From CAVWGP01 sp963754645 (lineage in GTDB: Bacteria; Pseudomonadota; Alphaproteobacteria; Bin65), in the NCBI GenBank assembly GCA_963754645.1, contig CAVWGP010000011.1:1426001-1490000 (forward strand): a stretch of DNA of 64,000 nucleotides, given 5' to 3'. How positions within the stretch are numbered: the stretch's first letter is position 1; each line of letters opens with the position of its first letter. Shown one piece after another: positions 26,964 to 34,986 of this stretch. The notes below the pieces were generated by a model, which made no database searches, was not told the origin of the DNA, and worked only from the letters and a program-made list of their open reading frames with translations. Position numbers and translations under genes: made by a program.

Positions 26964-27625
26964 TGGGCCGGCTGGAATTCGACATCGCGCATTTGCTCGC
27001 CGGCGGCCTGGTGCTGGCCAGCCTGCTGTTGCTCTATCAAGACCGCATGTTCGCGCTGCTGCGCCTGTTCGCCGTCCACGCCGTCGTGCTGTCGCTCGCC
27101 GTGGCGTGGCAAGCCCATGTCCAAGGCAAACCCGAACTCTATGTCACCGCGCTCATCGCCCTGGCGTTCAAGGCCATCGTCATTCCGGTGGCGCTCCATC
27201 GCATCGTCGTGCGCCTCGGGATCCACCGCGAGATCGAGCCCGTGGTGGGCATCGGCCTGACGATGCTTGCCGGCATCGGCCTCATCGGCTTGTCGCTCGT
27301 CGTCATCCTGCCGCTGACCGCGGCCTCCGATCCGCTCGCGCGCGAAGACCTCGCCTTCGCGCTCGCGGTCGTGCTTCTCGGCCTATTGATGATGATTTCG
27401 CGACGCAACGCCGTCGGCCAGGTGGTCGGCTTCATGTCGATCGAGAACGGCTTGATCATCGCCGCCACCGGCGCCAAGGGCATGCCGCTCGTGGTCGAGA
27501 TCAGCATCGCTTTTTCGATCCTCATCGCCTTTATCGTCGTCGGAATATTTCTGTTCCGCATCCGCGAGCGCTTCGACACCGTGGATATCAGGGCGCTCGA
27601 TCGCGCGCGCGGCGAGCGGCCGTGA
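26963..27625 (+). CDS. hyfE: HyfE-like membrane subunit (NuoK-like)
   Basis: 220 residues, the HyfE size. About seven membrane segments; the C-terminal half resembles NuoK (GFMSIENGLIIAATGAKGMP, with the buried Glu). The ATG overlaps the hyfC stop and the stop overlaps the hyfF GTG, so the operon is tightly coupled. Part of the proton-translocating membrane arm. Confidence 0.85.
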   Translation: MGRLEFDIAHLLAGGLVLASLLLLYQDRMFALLRLFAVHAVVLSLAVAWQAHVQGKPELYVTALIALAFKAIVIPVALHRIVVRLGIHREIEPVVGIGLTMLAGIGLIGLSLVVILPLTAASDPLAREDLAFALAVVLLGLLMMISRRNAVGQVVGFMSIENGLIIAATGAKGMPLVVEISIAFSILIAFIVVGIFLFRIRERFDTVDIRALDRARGERP

Positions 27626-29070
27626 GCTGGCTGCTCGGCCACGCGGCGGGCTTCGTCCTGGCGGCGCCGGCGCTGGCGGCGGCGCTGCTCGCCCTCTTGC
27701 CGGGCTATCGAAGGGCCGCGTGGGCCAATGTCGCCGCGAGCGGCGCGACCCTGACGGCGGCGATCGCGCTCGTCTTCAACCGGCCGGAGCCGGGCCAATT
27801 TCTTCTGGTCGACGATCTCAACGTCGTCTTCGTGCTGCTCAATGCCTTTGTCGGCTTTACCACGAGTGTCTTCAGCGCGAGCTATATCGGCCATGAGATC
27901 GAGACCGGGCGGATCACGCCGCCCTATCTCCGCTTCTATCACGCGATGTACCAGGTCTTGATGTTCGCGATGAACCTCGCGCTGCTGGCGAACAATATCG
28001 GCCTGATGTGGGTCGCGATCGAGGTCGCGACGCTGACCACGGTGATGATGGTCGGCATCTATCGCACCCCCGTGGCGCTGGAGGCGGCGTGGAAGTATTT
28101 CATCCTGGGCTCGGTCGGGATCGCGCTGGCGCTGTTCGGCACGATCATCATCTATGTCGCGGCGCAGCCGGTGATCGGGCCGGGCCTCGATGCGATGGCG
28201 TGGACCAACCTGGTCGCCCGCGGCGGGTCTTTCGACCCCGCGCTGCTCAACCTCGCCTTCGTCTTCCTGTTGCTCGGCTACGGCACCAAGGTCGGGCTCG
28301 CGCCGCTTCATGCCTGGCTGCCCGACGCGCATGCCGAAGGCCCGACGCCGATCTCCGCCGTGCTCTCGGGCCTGCTGCTCAACGTCGCGCTCCACGCCGT
28401 GTTGCGCTTCAAGATGCTGATGGCGACCAATGCCGGCGTGCTGGCGCCGGGGCCGATGATGATCACGATGGGCCTGGTGTCGCTGATCTTCGCCGCCTTC
28501 ATGCTCTACCGGCGGCGCGACATCAAGCGCCTGTTCGCCTATTCCTCCATCGAGCACATGGGCCTCATAACCTTCGCCTTCGGCATGGGCGGCGCGCTCG
28601 CCAATTTTGCCGGGCTGTTGCACATGACCATGCACAGCTTGACGAAATCCGCGATCTTCTTCTGCGTCGGCCACATCGCCCAGATCAAGGGCACGCAGCA
28701 GATCGCCGAGATCCGGGGCTTGACCGTCACCCATCCGCTGCTCGGCTGGGGGCTGGTGCTCGGCGTCGCGGCGATCGCCGGATTGCCGCCGCTCGGCATC
28801 TTCATGAGCGAGTTCCTGCTCGTAAGCTCGACCTTTGCCCGCGATCCGCCGCTGGCGATTCTCCTCGTCGTGGGCCTGTTGATCTCGTTCGGCGCGCTAT
28901 TCCTTCATCTCAACGGGATTGCGTTCGGCGAACCCGCCGGCAGCACGGCGCCGGCCACGGCGTCTTATGCGCCGATGTTCGCGCATTTTGCGCTCGTGCT
29001 TGGCGCCGGCCTCTATCTGCCGGCGCCGCTGGTCGCCTGGTTTCAGAACGTATCCCGGCTCCTGGGCTAG
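27622..29070 (+). CDS. hyfF: HyfF-like proton-pump subunit
   Basis: 482 residues from the GTG at 27622. NuoM/NuoN-type antiporter-like protein: WVAIEVATLTTVMMVG (Glu of the first channel), GYGTKVGLAPLHAWLPDAHA (key Lys), SSIEHMGLITFAFGMG and MTMHSLTKSAIFF (second Lys). About 14 helices. HyfD, present in some hydrogenase-4 operons, is absent here, so the complex has two large antiporter-like subunits (B and F). Confidence 0.9.
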   Translation: MSWLLGHAAGFVLAAPALAAALLALLPGYRRAAWANVAASGATLTAAIALVFNRPEPGQFLLVDDLNVVFVLLNAFVGFTTSVFSASYIGHEIETGRITPPYLRFYHAMYQVLMFAMNLALLANNIGLMWVAIEVATLTTVMMVGIYRTPVALEAAWKYFILGSVGIALALFGTIIIYVAAQPVIGPGLDAMAWTNLVARGGSFDPALLNLAFVFLLLGYGTKVGLAPLHAWLPDAHAEGPTPISAVLSGLLLNVALHAVLRFKMLMATNAGVLAPGPMMITMGLVSLIFAAFMLYRRRDIKRLFAYSSIEHMGLITFAFGMGGALANFAGLLHMTMHSLTKSAIFFCVGHIAQIKGTQQIAEIRGLTVTHPLLGWGLVLGVAAIAGLPPLGIFMSEFLLVSSTFARDPPLAILLVVGLLISFGALFLHLNGIAFGEPAGSTAPATASYAPMFAHFALVLGAGLYLPAPLVAWFQNVSRLLG

Positions 29071-29072
29071 CC

Positions 29073-30596
29073 ATGGCGAACCGTATTTTCGACGATCTCT
29101 TGGCGACGGGCGAGCGCATCGCGGCGCACCGTCCTTGGCCGCGCGCCGTCGTCGCGGCGGACGCATGGTCCGAAGCCGCGCGCCGGCTCGGCGAGGGGCA
29201 CCTGGCATTGCTCGGCTTATGGGGCGATTCCGGCATGGTGCATATGGCGGTGCTCGACGAAATGGATTGGCGCGGCGCCGTGCTCAGCCTGCGTTGCGCC
29301 GGCGGCCGCTTCCCCTCGGTCGGCCGCGCGCACCCGCCCGCGATCCGGCTGGAGCGCGCGATCGCCGATCTGCATGGCTTGGTGCCGGACGGCGCGCCCG
29401 ACCGGCGGCCGTGGCTCGATCACGGGCAATGGGGCATCGCGCATCCCCTGGGCGACCGCGCGCCGGCCGCACGGCGGCCCGGCACCGCCTACGATTTCCT
29501 TGCCGTCGAGGGCGAGGGCCTGCACCGGATACCGGTGGGACCGGTGCATGCCGGCATCATCGAGCCGGGGCACTTCCGCTTCACTGCCAATGGCGAGGCG
29601 GTGGCGCGGCTCGAACAGCGCCTGGGCTATGTCCACAAAGGCATCGAATCGCTCATGGCGGGCGCCACGCTCGAACGCGCCGGTCAGCTGGCGCAGCGCA
29701 CGTCCGGCGACAGCGTCGTCGCCTACGGCATCGCGTTCGCTCGCGCCGCCGAAGCCGCGCTCGGCATCGAGGCGCCGCCGCGCGCCCAATGGCTGCGCGC
29801 GCTCATGGCCGAACTCGAGCGCATTGCAAACCATCTCGGCGATTTCGGCGCGATCTGCAACGATGCCTCTTTCGTCATCCTGCATGCGCAATGCGGCATC
29901 CTGCGCGAGCGCGTGCTGCGCGCCGCCGCGGCGGCCTTCGGGCATCGGCTGATGCGTGATCGCGTCGTGCCCGGCGGCGTCGCGGGCGAGCTTGCCGCGC
30001 CCGGCCGCGATGCGATCGAAGCGGCGATGAGCGAAATCAGCCGGCGCCTGCCCGGGCTCGTGGCGCTCTACGACGACACGGCGTCGCTGCAGGATCGCAC
30101 GGTTTCGACCGGCATCGTGAAACCGGCATTGGCGAAGCAATGGGCCGCGGGCGGCCATGTCGGCCGCGCGAGCGGCCGCGCCTTCGATACGCGGCGGCAG
30201 CTCGCCTATGCGCCCTATGACCAGCTCGCGTTCGACGTGCCGGTGCTGAGCGAAGGCGATGTCAATGCGCGGGTCTGGATTCGGATTCGCGAAATCGAGC
30301 AGAGCATCAAGCTCGTCGCGCAAATTCTGCGCGCTATGCCGCCGGGCGAAATCCTGCGCGCGCCGCCGCCGCCGGCCGGCGCGGCCGAAGGCATCGCGCT
30401 GGCCGAAGCGTTCCGCGGCGATGTCCTGATCTGGCTCCGCATCGGCGCCGGCGGCGGCATCGAACGCTGCCATCTCCGCGACGCGTCGTGGTTTCAATGG
30501 CCGCTGCTCGAAGCCGCGATCGAAGGCAACATCGTCGCCGATTTCCCGCTTTGCAACAAATCGTTCAACTGCTCCTATTCGGGTCACGATCTCTGA
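29073..30596 (+). CDS. hyfG: HyfG-like large subunit lacking most Ni-binding cysteines
   Basis: 507 residues with an N-terminal NuoC-like part (about 1-135) fused to a NuoD/hydrogenase-large-subunit part, as in HyfG/HycE. Family landmarks include HAGIIEPGHFRF and RLGYVHKGIESLM. Where [NiFe] hydrogenases have R-x-C-G-x-C it reads R209-T-S-G-D-S214. The C-terminal D-P-C-x-x-C is replaced by F-N-C500-S-Y-S503. So three of four nickel ligands are Ser by eye alignment, and no maturation peptide follows. It cannot be a normal hydrogenase and fits the energy-converting-hydrogenase-related (Ehr) group, whose substrate is unknown. Confidence 0.85.
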   Translation: MANRIFDDLLATGERIAAHRPWPRAVVAADAWSEAARRLGEGHLALLGLWGDSGMVHMAVLDEMDWRGAVLSLRCAGGRFPSVGRAHPPAIRLERAIADLHGLVPDGAPDRRPWLDHGQWGIAHPLGDRAPAARRPGTAYDFLAVEGEGLHRIPVGPVHAGIIEPGHFRFTANGEAVARLEQRLGYVHKGIESLMAGATLERAGQLAQRTSGDSVVAYGIAFARAAEAALGIEAPPRAQWLRALMAELERIANHLGDFGAICNDASFVILHAQCGILRERVLRAAAAAFGHRLMRDRVVPGGVAGELAAPGRDAIEAAMSEISRRLPGLVALYDDTASLQDRTVSTGIVKPALAKQWAAGGHVGRASGRAFDTRRQLAYAPYDQLAFDVPVLSEGDVNARVWIRIREIEQSIKLVAQILRAMPPGEILRAPPPPAGAAEGIALAEAFRGDVLIWLRIGAGGGIERCHLRDASWFQWPLLEAAIEGNIVADFPLCNKSFNCSYSGHDL

Positions 30597-30599
30597 GCC

Positions 30600-31127
30600 A
30601 TGCGCAATATCCTGCTGCAAAACCTGCTCCGCGGACCGGTGACCGAGACCGGACCCGCCGCCGACGCGGCGCACATGGCGGATCTCGCGCGCCAGGCCGA
30701 TGCGCTGGCGCGCCGGCGTCTCGGGCGCAGCCTCGCCATTCGCCAGGTCGACGCCGGTAGCTGCAACGGATGCGAGCTCGAAATTCACGCGCTCAACAAC
30801 GCCTTCTACGATCTGGAACGTTTCGGCTTCAAATTCGTCGCCTCGCCGCGCCACGCCGATGTCCTGCTCGTCACCGGCCCGCTCACGCACAACATGCGCG
30901 AGGCGTTGGAACGGACCTATCGCGCCACGCCCGATCCCAAATGGGTGGTGGCCGCCGGCGATTGCGCCGTCGATGGCGGTCTGTTCGCCGGTTCCTATGC
31001 TTGCGCCGGCGCGGTCGAGAATGTCGTCCCGGTCGCCCTCCGCATCCGCGGCTGCCCGCCCGATCCCATCCAGTTGCTGCGCGGACTGCTCGCCCTGCTC
31101 GAGACCGGAAGCGCCGGCGCGCCATAA
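30600..31127 (+). CDS. hyfI: HyfI-like small subunit with [4Fe-4S] site (NuoB family)
   Basis: 175 residues. All four ligands of the proximal (N2-type) cluster are present: C55 and C58 in GSCNGCELE, C122 in AAGDCAVDG, C152 in IRGCPPDP. It starts 3 bases after the hyfG stop and ends the operon. No ferredoxin-like HyfA/HyfH or NuoI gene lies nearby, so this would be the only iron-sulfur subunit encoded in the cluster. Confidence 0.9.
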   Translation: MRNILLQNLLRGPVTETGPAADAAHMADLARQADALARRRLGRSLAIRQVDAGSCNGCELEIHALNNAFYDLERFGFKFVASPRHADVLLVTGPLTHNMREALERTYRATPDPKWVVAAGDCAVDGGLFAGSYACAGAVENVVPVALRIRGCPPDPIQLLRGLLALLETGSAGAP

Positions 31128-31140
31128 GGCGCCGGCGCTT
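31109..31140. terminator. Bidirectional hairpin terminator
   Basis: A 12-bp perfect stem (arms AAGCGCCGGCGC and its complement) around an 8-base loop overlaps the end of hyfI and is followed by CTTTTATTT. It separates hyfI from the convergent dehydratase gene. Confidence 0.75.
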
Positions 31141-31143
31141 CTT

Positions 31144-32253
31144 TTATTTCACGACCGCCTTCGACCCCGCCGCCGCCATCCGCTCGATCGCGTTCCAATC
31201 CCATTCGATGCCGAGGCCCGGCGCCGCGCTGGCATGGGCGAGGCCGTTTTCGATCTTGAGGCGCGAGGCCGCGATCGGGTCGAGCTGCGGGATATATTCG
31301 AGCCACAGCGCATTGGGCACGGCGCAGACCAGGCCGATATGCAGCTCCATCAGGAAATGCGGGCAGATCGCGACGTTGCACGCCTCGGCCATGTGCGCGA
31401 CCTTGAGCCAGGGCGTGATCCCGCCGATGCGCGCCACGTCGGCCTGGACGATGCCGCAGGCGCGGCGCTTCAGATATTCGGCGAAATGGCCGGGGCTGTA
31501 GAGCGATTCGCCGATCGCGATCGGGATCGGCGTGCCCTCGACGACGCGGACATGGCCGTCGATGTCGTCGGCCGGCAGCGGCTCCTCGAACCAGTCGAGA
31601 TCGATCCCGTCCCATAGGCGCGCCCGGCGCACCGCCTCGGCGGCGGTGAAGCGCTGATTGGCATCGACCATGAGCGCGAAATCCGGCCCCACCGCCTGGC
31701 GCACCGCCGCGAGCCGCCGCGCATCCTCGGCGCCGGTGGGTTTGCCGACCTTGATCTTGGCGCCGCGAAAGCCCCGCGCCTTCGCCGCCAAGGTTTCGTC
31801 GATCAGCTTTTGCGGCTCGATATGCAGCCAGCCGCCTTCGGTGGTGTAAACTTGAATCCGGTCGCGCGCGCCGCCGGCCATGACGTGCAGCGGCAACCCG
31901 GCGCGCCGGCAGCGCAGGTCCCACAGCGCCGTGTCGATCGCGGCCATGGCGAGGGCGGCGGTGGCGCCCACCGTGTTGGCGTGGATGCGGAACAGCATGC
32001 CGGTCCACAGCTCTTCGACCATCGCCGGATCGCGGCCGATGAGCCAGGGTGCGAGATCGTCGCGCAGCATGGCGACGACGGCGGAGCCGCCCTGGCCGAT
32101 GGTGTAGCTGTAGCCGGTGCCGGCCGCGCCGTCGTCGGCGACGATGCGGACGAGCGGCGTTTCCTGCTTGGTGAAGGACTGGATCGCATCGGTGCGCACC
32201 ACCGGCGGCACCAGATCGACCTGGCAAATCTCGACGCGCGCGATCTTGGCCAT
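31144..32253 (-). CDS. Mandelate racemase/enolase-superfamily dehydratase
   Basis: 369 residues from the ATG at 32253 (AGGGGAG upstream). Enolase superfamily: K166-x-K168 (AKIKVGK), metal ligands D197 (VDANQ), E223/E224 (WFEEP) and E249 (IAIGES), then D272 and H299 (CPHF). The K-x-K and late His are the paired catalytic bases of the mandelate-racemase subgroup, which includes many sugar-acid dehydratases. It is divergent from a TRAP binding-protein gene and near a UxaA dehydratase, so a sugar-acid substrate is likely. A fragment of its 3' end is found at 23546. Confidence 0.85.
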   Translation of the reverse strand: MAKIARVEICQVDLVPPVVRTDAIQSFTKQETPLVRIVADDGAAGTGYSYTIGQGGSAVVAMLRDDLAPWLIGRDPAMVEELWTGMLFRIHANTVGATAALAMAAIDTALWDLRCRRAGLPLHVMAGGARDRIQVYTTEGGWLHIEPQKLIDETLAAKARGFRGAKIKVGKPTGAEDARRLAAVRQAVGPDFALMVDANQRFTAAEAVRRARLWDGIDLDWFEEPLPADDIDGHVRVVEGTPIPIAIGESLYSPGHFAEYLKRRACGIVQADVARIGGITPWLKVAHMAEACNVAICPHFLMELHIGLVCAVPNALWLEYIPQLDPIAASRLKIENGLAHASAAPGLGIEWDWNAIERMAAAGSKAVVK

Positions 32254-32362
32254 AGTGGCTCCCCTGTTCTTGTTTGCGTTCCGTGGCGGCGCTAATCTGC
32301 GCCGGAGCGGGGGCACTGCCAATCGCCTTGCCGCCGCACAACAAAACCCGGGAGGACGCTCG

Positions 32363-33334
32363 ATGTTGAAGCTGCTCGCAACCGCCGCCGCCGTGGCCCT
32401 CGCCGCCGCAATGCCGGCGCAGGCGCAAACCAAGCTCAAATTCGCCCATGTCTACGAAGTCAGCGAGCCCTATCACCTCGAGGCGCTGTGGGCCGCCGAG
32501 GAAGTCAAGAAGCGCACGGCCGGCAAATACGAAATGCAGGTCTTCCCCGCCTCGGCGCTGGGCAACGAGCAGCAGATCAACCAGGCGCTGCCGCTGGCGA
32601 CCATCGACATCATCTATACCGGCGTCGCCTTCGCCGGCGCGGCCTTCAAGCCGATCGCGATTTCCAACGCGCCCTACATGTTCCGCGACTATGCGCATTG
32701 GGCCGCCTACGGCAAAAGCGATCTCTTCAAGGAGATGGCCGAAGGCTATTTCCAGGCGACCAAGCACAAGATCGTCGCGCTCACCTATTACGGCGCGCGG
32801 CACACCACGGCGAACAAGGCCATCAACACGCCCGCCGACATGGCCGGCATGAAACTGCGCGTGCCGCAGGCGCCGCTTTATCTCATGTATGCCAAGGCGG
32901 CGGGCGCCAACGCGACGCCGATCGCCTTCGCCGAAGTCTATTTGGCGCTGCAAAACAAAACTGTCGACGGCCAGGAAAATCCGCTGCCGACGATTCAGGC
33001 GAAAAAGTTCTACGAAGTGCAGACCCACATCAACCTGACCGGCCACATCTATGAAAGCCTGGTGACCGTGATCGGCGCGCCGCTCTGGGCCAAGCTCAAC
33101 GACGCCGAGAAGAAAACCTTCGAGGCGATCTTCGCCGACGCCGCCACCCGCGCCTCGGCCGCGATCCGCGATTCCGAGCAGAAGCTGCCCGACTGGTTCA
33201 AGGCCCAGGGCAAAACGGTGGTGACGCCGAACCTCGAAGCCTTCCGCAAGGCCGCGGCGCCGCTGCACAACGACCCGGCCGCCGGCGCCGGCTGGACCAA
33301 GGCGCAATACGACCGGCTGCAGGCGATCAAGTAG
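32363..33334 (+). CDS. dctP: TRAP transporter substrate-binding protein (DctP family)
   Basis: 323 residues. The signal peptide (~21 residues) ends PAQAQ. DctP landmarks: FPASALGNEQQINQALPLAT, the conserved substrate-carboxylate Arg in GMKLRVPQAPLY, and the strand TPIAFAEVYLALQNKTVDGQ. GGAGGA at 32351-32356 fixes the start. It binds an organic or sugar acid in the periplasm for the DctQM pair at 34420-36389. The vapBC-like locus on the other strand separates it from them. Confidence 0.9.
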   Translation: MLKLLATAAAVALAAAMPAQAQTKLKFAHVYEVSEPYHLEALWAAEEVKKRTAGKYEMQVFPASALGNEQQINQALPLATIDIIYTGVAFAGAAFKPIAISNAPYMFRDYAHWAAYGKSDLFKEMAEGYFQATKHKIVALTYYGARHTTANKAINTPADMAGMKLRVPQAPLYLMYAKAAGANATPIAFAEVYLALQNKTVDGQENPLPTIQAKKFYEVQTHINLTGHIYESLVTVIGAPLWAKLNDAEKKTFEAIFADAATRASAAIRDSEQKLPDWFKAQGKTVVTPNLEAFRKAAAPLHNDPAAGAGWTKAQYDRLQAIK

Positions 33335-33359
33335 GAGCGGGTCCCCGCGGCCGTCGCGA

Positions 33360-33747
33360 TCAGCGGATCCGCCGGATTTCGCCGGCATTCTTAACGGCAA
33401 GCCAAGCGCGGTCGGCCGTAAAAACCGGCAAGCGCAACTCAATGCCGAGCGCCAGGCACGCACGGTCGGCGAGCGAAAGGCCGAGATGCTGGGTCATCGG
33501 CCGCAGGCGTGCCGCGGCCAGCGCGCGCTCCATGTCGAAGCTGACGACGTCGATCGGCAAGCCGGAAATGAAACTGCGAACGTCCCGCGCCGGCTTGCCG
33601 CGCATCAGGAGCAGCGCAGCGAGTTCGGCTATAGCATAAGGCGGAAACCGCGCCGGGAAGAGCCGCTTCCACCTTGTCCGAGCCGGCTTCGCCAAAAACA
33701 AACGCGGCCAAGGCAGAGGTGTCCAAGATCGATCGCGGCGTCACCAT
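33360..33747 (-). pseudogene. VapC-like PIN toxin, frameshifted
   Basis: From the ATG at 33747: MVTPRSILDTSALAAFVFGE (first catalytic Asp in LDTSA), then VEAALPGA. Near 33650-33670 the frame shifts by one base and the rest of a PIN domain continues (PPYAIAELAALLLMRGKPA; SLADRACLALG; VFTADRAW) to the stop at 33360. With the extra base removed it would be ~128 residues, normal for VapC. As it stands the product has one catalytic Asp and no core. Its start lies 3 bases after the antitoxin stop. Confidence 0.8.
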
Positions 33748-34274
33748 GGCTTCTTGTTTTCTATTTCGGCTTGCGCGCGTTTCTCCGCCAGGAACTCCTC
33801 GACTGGATCGACGCCCGGTGGGAAAAGCGAGCGTAGCTCCGCCTGGACCCGTCGAATCGAGACAGCCCAACTCGCAATGTGCAGAATATCGCCGTCGACC
33901 CACCAGGGAATTTCGTCGCCGGGCGATGCCTTGAGCAAGGCCAGCAGCTCGGGCGGCAGGGCAATGCCGCCCGCCGCATCGATGGCTAACCTTCCGCCCA
34001 TCGCGAGATCGACCGCCGCGGCGCTCGTCGGGGGTGAAGGCGCCGCGGCCTTCGCCGCGGCCGCGCGCGCCCGCAAGGGCGCCGGTTGAACCAAGACATT
34101 GCGCACATGCTGGTAGCGGATGCCGAGAAAATCGGCGATGCGCTGCCGCTTGTAGCCGGCCTTGTCCAAGGCACGAATTTTGTCGGATTTGGTGCGCAGA
34201 TGTTGCGTCAGTCCGTTCATCTGCTTCTGTTCATTGGGCGAAATGCTTGCAGACATGGGCGCCTCTTTGGTCAT
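33741..34274 (-). CDS. VapB-like antitoxin with HTH and AbrB-type domain
   Basis: 177 residues from the ATG at 34274, or 171 from the ATG at 34256, which would clear the operator. Residues ~28-60 (KSDKIRALDKAGYKRQRIAD and onward) are a helix-turn-helix; the C-terminal GGRLAIDAAGGIALPPELLA and DEIPWWVDGDILHIA are a SpoVT/AbrB-like swapped-hairpin domain. It precedes the VapC-like toxin and probably autoregulates through the inverted repeat at its 5' end. It is intact. Confidence 0.75.
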   Translation of the reverse strand: MTKEAPMSASISPNEQKQMNGLTQHLRTKSDKIRALDKAGYKRQRIADFLGIRYQHVRNVLVQPAPLRARAAAAKAAAPSPPTSAAAVDLAMGGRLAIDAAGGIALPPELLALLKASPGDEIPWWVDGDILHIASWAVSIRRVQAELRSLFPPGVDPVEEFLAEKRAQAEIENKKPW

Positions 34275-34334
34275 GATCTAACTACATAATAAATATTTCT
34301 GATTTTGTCAATATATATTATTTAGTTAGATCAT
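34273..34334. promoter_or_regulatory. AT-rich inverted repeat, antitoxin operator
   Basis: The 24-base arms 34273-34296 and 34311-34334 are complementary at 22 positions; the outer half contains ATGATCTAACTA. It is the most AT-rich stretch in the area and overlaps the first antitoxin start codon. This is a typical position for autoregulation of a toxin-antitoxin operon. Confidence 0.7.
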
Positions 34335-34419
34335 ATCAAATTTCATCGTTTGCCGATAAAGCTTGCATCCAGGTCACCGCCCCGCGATTACAGCCGAAAC
34401 ACAAGGTTCGGGGAGCGGC

Positions 34420-34986
34420 GTGGCTACTGAAAAGACGACCGAAGGCGTGGGCGCAGGGCCCATCGACTCGCCCGCCGATCCACCCGTCAACCTCAAGGAC
34501 TACGGCATCGAGGATTGGCTCGCTTTCGCGATTTTCTGGGGCCTCGCGCTCGTCGTCTTCCTGCAATTCTTCGGCCGCTACGTCATCAACGATTCGCCGG
34601 CCTGGACCGAGGAGATCGCGCGCTATCTCCTGGCCATGGTCGCCTATCTCGGCGGCGGCATGGCGGTGCGCAAGTTCAGCCACATCCATGTCGAGTTTCT
34701 GTTCGTCTATCTGCCGCGCGGTATTGCGTGGATATTGTCCTGCGCCGTCGACGTCGTCCGCATCGCGTTCTTCGCCTATGCGACGTATCTCGGCGTGTTG
34801 GTCACCGACATCATGCATGGCTCTTTCATGGTCGTGCGCGACACTTGGCCGATGAGCATCGTGTTCGGCGTCTGCACGCTCGGGCTTTTCGTCATGACGT
34901 TGCGGGCGATCCAGGTGACGGCGCGCAATTGGACGAGCGGGACCAGCCCGCTCATCGCCGTGCATGACGAGGGGCGGCACCAATGA
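34420..34986 (+). CDS. dctQ: TRAP transporter small permease (DctQ family)
   Basis: 188 residues from the GTG at 34420 with GGGAG close upstream. Four membrane helices; the conserved SPAWTEEIARYLLAMVAYLG motif follows the first helix. It overlaps dctM by 4 bases (ATGA). It forms the membrane part with DctM and works with the binding protein at 32363. Confidence 0.9.
   Translation: MATEKTTEGVGAGPIDSPADPPVNLKDYGIEDWLAFAIFWGLALVVFLQFFGRYVINDSPAWTEEIARYLLAMVAYLGGGMAVRKFSHIHVEFLFVYLPRGIAWILSCAVDVVRIAFFAYATYLGVLVTDIMHGSFMVVRDTWPMSIVFGVCTLGLFVMTLRAIQVTARNWTSGTSPLIAVHDEGRHQ

Noticed and set aside
24004..31127. A functional hydrogenase-4 or formate hydrogenlyase
   Set aside because: The catalytic subunit lacks the Ni-binding cysteine pattern, and no maturation, ferredoxin or formate dehydrogenase genes accompany it.
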